Origin: Gemmata massiliana | GTDB taxonomy: Bacteria > Planctomycetota > Planctomycetia > Gemmatales > Gemmataceae | NCBI RefSeq assembly: GCF_901538265.1 | Contig: NZ_LR593886.1 | Span: forward strand, 2,046,001-2,110,000 | DNA length: 64,000 nucleotides | Direction: 5' to 3' | Shown: one piece after another, positions 59,742-64,000 of the stretch | Layout of the letters: each line of letters opens with the position of its first letter | Numbering within the stretch: the first letter of the stretch is position 1 | Made by a program: the position numbers and the translations under genes | The notes under the pieces: model-generated | The model's database searches: none | Told to the model about the DNA's origin: nothing | Seen by the model: the letters and a program-made list of their open reading frames with translations, nothing else

Positions 59742-61166
59742 AGGTACGGTGTAGACGAGTGCCGGCCCGACCGGGACGATGGCGTTACCACACGCCCCTC
59801 GCCCCGGACGGACGCGGCCATGCCATCATCGCACCCACTGCCCTTGTCGTGCCACTGGTTTTCCGCCCTGGCTACCGCCTTGGACCCGCGATCCGCTCCG
59901 CGCCTGGCCTGGCCGTTCGTCGGAGTGGTGTTGGCCCGCGGGCGGCGCACCGTTACGAACTGGATCCGGGCGGCCGGGTTGAGCGCCGAGTACCGGCCGT
60001 GCTACACGGCGGTGGCTGCCGCCGGGAGCCGGCCCGATCGTCTCGCCGCACGGTTGCTCCGCGAAGTCGTGAAGCCGCTGGTGGCCGATGCCAGCCGCCT
60101 CACCTTCGCCCTCGACGACACGCCGACCGAGCGGTACGGGCGGAAGGTGCAAGGGGCCGGAGTGCATCACAACCCGACGCCCGGCCCGCCAGCCGGGCCG
60201 GGCGTGTACGGGCACGTGTGGGTGGTTCTCGGGTTGCTCGCCCGTCACACGGCCTGGGGCGTCATCGCCCTCCCGCTCCTGGCCCGGCTCTACGTCCGAG
60301 AAAAGAACTTGCCCGCCATCCCGACGAAGCACCGGCCGGTGTTCCGGACCAAGCTGGAGTTGGCCGCCGAGTTGGTGCGATGGGCTGTATCGTGGCTCGG
60401 TCACCTCGGCAAGCCGGTGTGGGTGGTGGCCGATGGGGCCTACGCCAAGGCCCCGTTCCTCAAGGCAATGCGAACCCTTGCCGTAACGGTCGTGAGCCGG
60501 CTCCGAAAGGATTCCGCCCTGTGGACGGTGCCGGGGCCGCGAGCGCCGCACCGATGGGGTCCGAACCGGGTCTACGGCGAGCGCAGGATCGACTTGGCCA
60601 AGCGGGCCAGGCAGACGCGCGGGTGGGCGACCGGCACGTTCGATCTGTACGGCAAGCCGACCGAAAAGCGATACAAGACGTTCGTAGCCACGTGGTGCCC
60701 GGCCGGGGGCGCGATCCGGGTGGTGCTGGTGGATGAGCCCAAGGGATGGGTCGCGTTCTTCTGCACTGACCCGGACGCCACGGTCGCTGACATCCTCACA
60801 TCCGTCGCGGGCAGGTTCAGCCTGGAGATCACGTTCCGTGACGTGAAAGAGGTGGTCGGTGCCGGTCAGCAGCAGGTGCGGTTCTTGCGGGCCAGCGTCG
60901 GGGCGTTCCACATGTGCCTGTGGGCCTTCACTATGACGGAAGCGTGGGCCTGGAAGCGAGACGAGAAGGAACTGGCGGGCCACCGGTCGGCGAGCCCGTG
61001 GGACGACACGACACGGCGGCCGAGTCATGCGGACAAGCGCCGCGCATGGCGTCGAGAATTGTTGGGAAATGAAATCCGGGCCGCTCTGCGCACAGGTCTG
61101 TGCATGGTTAAATGATGGGATGACGACGGAAACCCTCAGACGACGCGCGTCGCTCATGCCGTACCT
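59742..61166 (+). mobile_element. Insertion sequence with DDE_5/IS701-IS4-like transposase
   Basis: Imperfect terminal repeats beginning 'aggtacgg' at 59742 and, complemented, ending at 61166 enclose one transposase gene. No target duplication is evident. The right end lies 6 bp from the stop codon of the DUF1559 gene on the other strand. Confidence 0.55.
59820..61115 (+). CDS. IS701/IS4-like DDE transposase
   Basis: A 431-residue transposase. 'FVGVVLARGRRTVTNWIRAA' forms an N-terminal DNA-binding part. DDE residues are in 'RLTFALDDTPTERYGRKVQG', 'PVWVVADGAYAKAPFLKAM' and 'SLEITFRDVKEVVGAGQQQV'. Length and motif order fit the DDE superfamily endonuclease (DDE_5) group, which covers IS701 and related IS4-like elements. 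The frame is intact. Confidence 0.85.
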   Translation: MPSSHPLPLSCHWFSALATALDPRSAPRLAWPFVGVVLARGRRTVTNWIRAAGLSAEYRPCYTAVAAAGSRPDRLAARLLREVVKPLVADASRLTFALDDTPTERYGRKVQGAGVHHNPTPGPPAGPGVYGHVWVVLGLLARHTAWGVIALPLLARLYVREKNLPAIPTKHRPVFRTKLELAAELVRWAVSWLGHLGKPVWVVADGAYAKAPFLKAMRTLAVTVVSRLRKDSALWTVPGPRAPHRWGPNRVYGERRIDLAKRARQTRGWATGTFDLYGKPTEKRYKTFVATWCPAGGAIRVVLVDEPKGWVAFFCTDPDATVADILTSVAGRFSLEITFRDVKEVVGAGQQQVRFLRASVGAFHMCLWAFTMTEAWAWKRDEKELAGHRSASPWDDTTRRPSHADKRRAWRRELLGNEIRAALRTGLCMVK

Positions 61167-61171
61167 ATTGG

Positions 61172-62113
61172 TCAAGGCAACGTAACCACCTCGCCGCCAC
61201 GAATCGTAGCGGCGGCCCGGTACACCTGTAGGTCGATCACGTCCGTAATGAAATGGATCGACCCATCTGCAAAAGCGAAGAACAACCCACCTGGATGCCG
61301 ACTCCGGAACGAGTAGACATTGTACCAGTCGTTCGGGGCGTATTCGGTGCCGTTAAGCTGCTTCGCGTTGGGACCGATGGCACACGTTCCGACTGCGTTA
61401 TTTGCATATGGCCAAGAGCACCAATTGTTTTTCACTGGAACATCTTCGCCGACCATGAACGTGTTGCTGGTGCCGTCGGTAATTGCGATCAGTTTTTTCG
61501 GACTCAAATAGTCGCTTCGATAGAACAGGCCATCGCCATAGGTCAGGCCATCCGATGACCCGTTGGTACCCGGGTTGCGCCAGCGAGCATCCCCCCAGGC
61601 CCAGTTGGATCCGCTGACTCCCTTATAGTTCGTTTGGCCGGCATTGATCGGAGGCGGGAACTCGGGACCGTCGTACACTCCCAGATCGGCCGCATCGGTC
61701 CGCGGACCCGCGTCGTAAGCTGTGTCACTGGGGCAGAGGAAGAGTTTTACACGGGAAGCAACCGCCGTTCTACTTTGAAATAGTGTATTGGCAGGGATGT
61801 TGCCATCCCGATACAAGTTATCCTGTTCCACAAAAGGAAGTATCCGGGCGAGCCAACTCCACGAATGAGACTGGGGCCCGTATGCGTTGCACGAGTCAAC
61901 GGGCAACACTCCGTTAACGTCGTGGTACACATGAGTAGCGAGGGCTATCTGTTTGAGGTTACTCCGACAACTCGCTCCAGCGGCCGCCGACCGAACTTTC
62001 TGGACGGTCGGTAAAAGTAGCCCGATCAGAACGGCGATAATGCCAATCACCACTAACAGCTCGACAAGTGTCATGCCACTCCGCGGCCGCGGAGCGAGAG
62101 CCTGAAGTGTCAA
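61172..62113 (-). CDS. DUF1559 domain protein (pseudopilin-like)
   Basis: About 313 residues. TTG 62113 is chosen because it is 7 bases after GGAGG; the first ATG lies inside the signal ('SGMTLVELLVVIGIIAVLIG'), and an upstream TTG at 62134 precedes the ribosome site. Hallmark 'LLLPTVQKVRSAAAGASCRS', globular part with 'DGTSNTFMVGED', and C-terminus 'HPGGLFFAFADGSIHFITDV'. No lipoprotein partner remains downstream, where an insertion sequence begins 6 bp past the stop. Confidence 0.88.
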   Translation of the reverse strand: MTLQALAPRPRSGMTLVELLVVIGIIAVLIGLLLPTVQKVRSAAAGASCRSNLKQIALATHVYHDVNGVLPVDSCNAYGPQSHSWSWLARILPFVEQDNLYRDGNIPANTLFQSRTAVASRVKLFLCPSDTAYDAGPRTDAADLGVYDGPEFPPPINAGQTNYKGVSGSNWAWGDARWRNPGTNGSSDGLTYGDGLFYRSDYLSPKKLIAITDGTSNTFMVGEDVPVKNNWCSWPYANNAVGTCAIGPNAKQLNGTEYAPNDWYNVYSFRSRHPGGLFFAFADGSIHFITDVIDLQVYRAAATIRGGEVVTLP

Positions 62114-62253
62114 AGCCAACCCTCCAGAAAGCAAGAGAAATATGTTACGGCCTGATCGCTCAGGAGGGATAGATATTATGCGTGGTTATAATGTAAGGCT
62201 TATGCCGTATCGGCCTTTCAAGCCGGCTCAATGGATTCCACCAGGATAAACAG

Positions 62254-63459
62254 CAGGGCCGGCGCACTTCATTTAGTCGTCAGAATCTTAAGCACTTTGA
62301 GCAGGTATTGATCGTCCCAGGCGGCCTTCATGCGTCGAGTACGAATGCTGCCCTTGGTGTCCGCCCGCTGGAGCAGGGACAGGGCAACCCGGCGAATCAT
62401 GCCCAGGTTGGCCCCGGCGTGTCCGGCCCGAGCCCGGCTGTCGTCTTCCCGGAACGCGATGTCCAGACACCAATGGAGCCCGTTCTCAATGCCCCAATGG
62501 TTGCGGATGTACCCCGCCAGCTCGACCGCCCCGATCCGCAAGCTGGTGAGGTAGTAATGGGCGGTGCTCTCATTCGGCTTCCCGTTCACCACCCGCTCCC
62601 GGCACACCAGGGCCACGGCCCCAACATCGGCCCACCCGCTCGGTAGCCCTTCCGGATCTTCAACCACCGTCACGTACCGCTCTTCCTCGCGCCCGTGCCC
62701 GTCCTCGACCGCGGACCCCATGTCACACCCGGCGAACGCGTCCTCCCCGGCCCGCGCGAACACCTCCGCCACCGCGCCGCGCAACCCCTTCTGGTTCCCC
62801 TTCACGCACACCACGTAATGCCCGCCCTGGGTGCGGATCTGGGACACCAACTCCTTCTGGCAAAAGGCCGCGTCGACGGTCACCACCGCGCCCGTCAGAT
62901 CCAGGGCGCCCAACAGATCTGGGGCCGTGGTGATCTCGTGTCCGCCCTCGGGCACGGACCGCTGGCCCAGGATCAACCGGTTCTCCACGGCCCACGCCTC
63001 GACCAGATGCAAGCACCCGGTGAACGTGTTCTTGGTGGACCGCCGGGCGCTCTTACCATCGATCGCCACGTGCACCAGGCCGGTACTCTCGCATGCGGCT
63101 GCCATCCAGCGCCCGAACCGGTCCGCGAACGCGTCCGGGTCCAGCTTGGCGAACACGCGCTCGAACGTGTCCGGGCTCGGAACCCCGTGGGGCAACCGCA
63201 GGTACGGGGCGAACAACGTTTGCTTGGCCCGACCGAACGCGGCCACCTGGTCCCACCCGTCGGCCCCGGCGATCACCGCACACGTGGCCAACGTGAGGAT
63301 ATCCACCAGCTCATGCAACTTGTTCTTCGTTTCGCGGCGCGGGTCTGGCACATCCGCAAACACCGCCAGCAGCGGAATACTCATCGGGGTTCCTCCATAA
63401 CAACCCCGATATAGACGTAAATGCGGCTGCCGTCACGGGTTCATAGTGCGCCAACCCTG
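62254..63459 (-). mobile_element. ISAs1-family insertion sequence with 10-bp target duplication
   Basis: A 1,206-bp element. Terminal inverted repeats 'cagggccggcgcact' (62254) and complement of 'cagggttggcgcact' (ending 63459), two mismatches. The flanks carry a perfect 10-bp duplication 'ggataaacag' at 62244-62253 and 63460-63469. Transposase intact; a recent insertion. Confidence 0.9.
62269..63384 (-). CDS. ISAs1-family transposase
   Basis: A 371-residue transposase. 'FADVPDPRRETKNKLHELVD' at the start is typical of the family. DDE residues: 'GLVHVAIDGKSARRSTK', 'GAVVTVDAAFCQKELVSQ' and Glu in 'YIRNHWGIENGLHWCLDIAF' followed by 'REDDSRARAGHAGANLGMIR'. Complete, uninterrupted frame. Confidence 0.95.
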   Translation of the reverse strand: MSIPLLAVFADVPDPRRETKNKLHELVDILTLATCAVIAGADGWDQVAAFGRAKQTLFAPYLRLPHGVPSPDTFERVFAKLDPDAFADRFGRWMAAACESTGLVHVAIDGKSARRSTKNTFTGCLHLVEAWAVENRLILGQRSVPEGGHEITTAPDLLGALDLTGAVVTVDAAFCQKELVSQIRTQGGHYVVCVKGNQKGLRGAVAEVFARAGEDAFAGCDMGSAVEDGHGREEERYVTVVEDPEGLPSGWADVGAVALVCRERVVNGKPNESTAHYYLTSLRIGAVELAGYIRNHWGIENGLHWCLDIAFREDDSRARAGHAGANLGMIRRVALSLLQRADTKGSIRTRRMKAAWDDQYLLKVLKILTTK

Positions 63460-63563
63460 GGATAAACAGAGGCCAAGCAGAACTATAGGATATTTAATCC
63501 CGCTAAACAAAGGCGTCAGAGAGGTTCGGGTGATGAAAGCGATCCTATGAGGGGCCATACTTC

Positions 63564-64000
63564 TCATGTGGATGTGGAAGCAGCAGGTTCCTTCTGAGCG
63601 GAAGGCGTGCCGACTGGTGCTCTCAACTGTTGGAGGAGGCCCAGGAACAATCCGCCGTAGGCCGTCTGCACGCCTACTACCATCTCCGTCAGGCCCCACA
63701 GGGCGTGTCGCAGGGTGTGTCTGAGCTCCAATTCTCCGAGAGCAACATCCCACCATTCCTTCACCAGCCACAGATTCATTCCGGCGCCACACAAGAAGGC
63801 AATTGCACCGAGAATAAGAGTTCGTTCGACTGATAGCCACTCAATAAGTCGCCCGGCGATCGGGTCAGTCGGCAGTGTCGCGACCAATGTGCCGTACAAC
63901 TTGCCGAAAAGACCCAGCCAGAGCGTCTGGTGTCCGAGCAGGATACACAGCGTGCCAAGAAGCATCGTGTGCACGTCGAATCCGATTCCGGCGACGGATC
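63564..64000 (-). CDS. Glycosyltransferase-family membrane protein, C-terminal part
   Basis: Open to the window edge, so the catalytic N-terminal domain is outside. The visible part has three or four membrane helices: 'VHTMLLGTLCILLGHQTLWL', 'VERTLILGAIAFLCGAGMNL' and 'EMVVGVQTAYGGLFLGLLQQ'. This matches, from memory, the C-terminal membrane region of family-2 glycosyltransferases that make polyprenyl-linked sugars. The assignment is tentative because no catalytic motif is visible. Confidence 0.6.
   Translation of the reverse strand, partial: SVAGIGFDVHTMLLGTLCILLGHQTLWLGLFGKLYGTLVATLPTDPIAGRLIEWLSVERTLILGAIAFLCGAGMNLWLVKEWWDVALGELELRHTLRHALWGLTEMVVGVQTAYGGLFLGLLQQLRAPVGTPSAQKEPAASTST

Overview
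The window is about 64 kb of GC-rich chromosome that looks like a planctomycete of the Gemmataceae type. The signs are three intact DUF1559 pseudopilin-like proteins with the planctomycete N-terminal methylation signature, DUF1559/lipoprotein pairs, ECF sigma factors paired with Ser/Thr kinases that carry WD40 or TPR tails, an ECF sigma factor fused to a WD40 array, and two surface proteins with the 'LExLExRxxPA' N-terminal signature seen in planctomycete exported proteins. No rRNA, intact tRNA, CRISPR array or virion gene was seen.

Layout. 1-4.7 kb: the end of a MarC-type membrane protein, then a battered cluster: a VIT/VWA gene cut off and joined to the back half of an ABC ATPase, a gamma-glutamyltransferase with five frame breaks, and a creatininase-family gene with one. 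5.1-10.4 kb: a membrane protein, the sigma-WD40 fusion, a DUF1559 protein and its lipoprotein partner. 10.7-14.9 kb: an insertion-sequence graveyard with two broken IS630-like copies, one split by a complete element (22-bp terminal repeats, 7-bp target duplication), together with the front half of the same kind of ABC ATPase and a permease tail. 15.4-19.2 kb: an intact set of secreted alpha/beta hydrolase, old-yellow-enzyme oxidoreductase, Tat-exported VOC protein and membrane methyltransferase-like protein. 19.3-23.3 kb: ECF sigma plus a TPR kinase. 23.3-30.2 kb: a non-coding, repeat-rich stretch with a tRNA-Asn relic, then a 1,483-residue surface protein. 30.2-33.9 kb: a possible papain-like protein, a WD40 kinase and its ECF sigma factor. 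34-37 kb: a DUF1559/lipoprotein pair and a hypothetical protein.

37.3-49.55 kb is the most interesting part: a virion-less mobile element bounded by two inverted arms of about 0.85 kb, each carrying a small ORF and DUF2924. One half (+ strand) holds a sigma-like regulator, two small ORFs and a replication block: primase-polymerase, DUF3987 P-loop protein and a proofreading family-A DNA polymerase, which may have been one long polypeptide. The other half (- strand) holds the serine recombinase, a recombinase-coupled HTH protein and an unknown coiled-coil protein. An IS256 element sits where the halves converge. A truncated third copy of the arm lies at 34.2-34.6 kb, and a short piece of the arm end is joined to a different dispersed repeat at 29.9 kb.

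49.9-55.3 kb: a divergent ECF sigma/TPR-kinase pair, a sigma relic and a VCBS/FG-GAP surface protein. 55.3-64 kb: repeats, a WD40 pseudogene, a DDE transposase, a DUF1559 protein, a recently inserted ISAs1 element with a perfect 10-bp target duplication, and the end of a glycosyltransferase.

Caution: many frame breaks fall where one or two bases are missing from G/C runs or GC dinucleotide runs, as sequencing indels would look. Several genes described here as broken may be intact in the organism.
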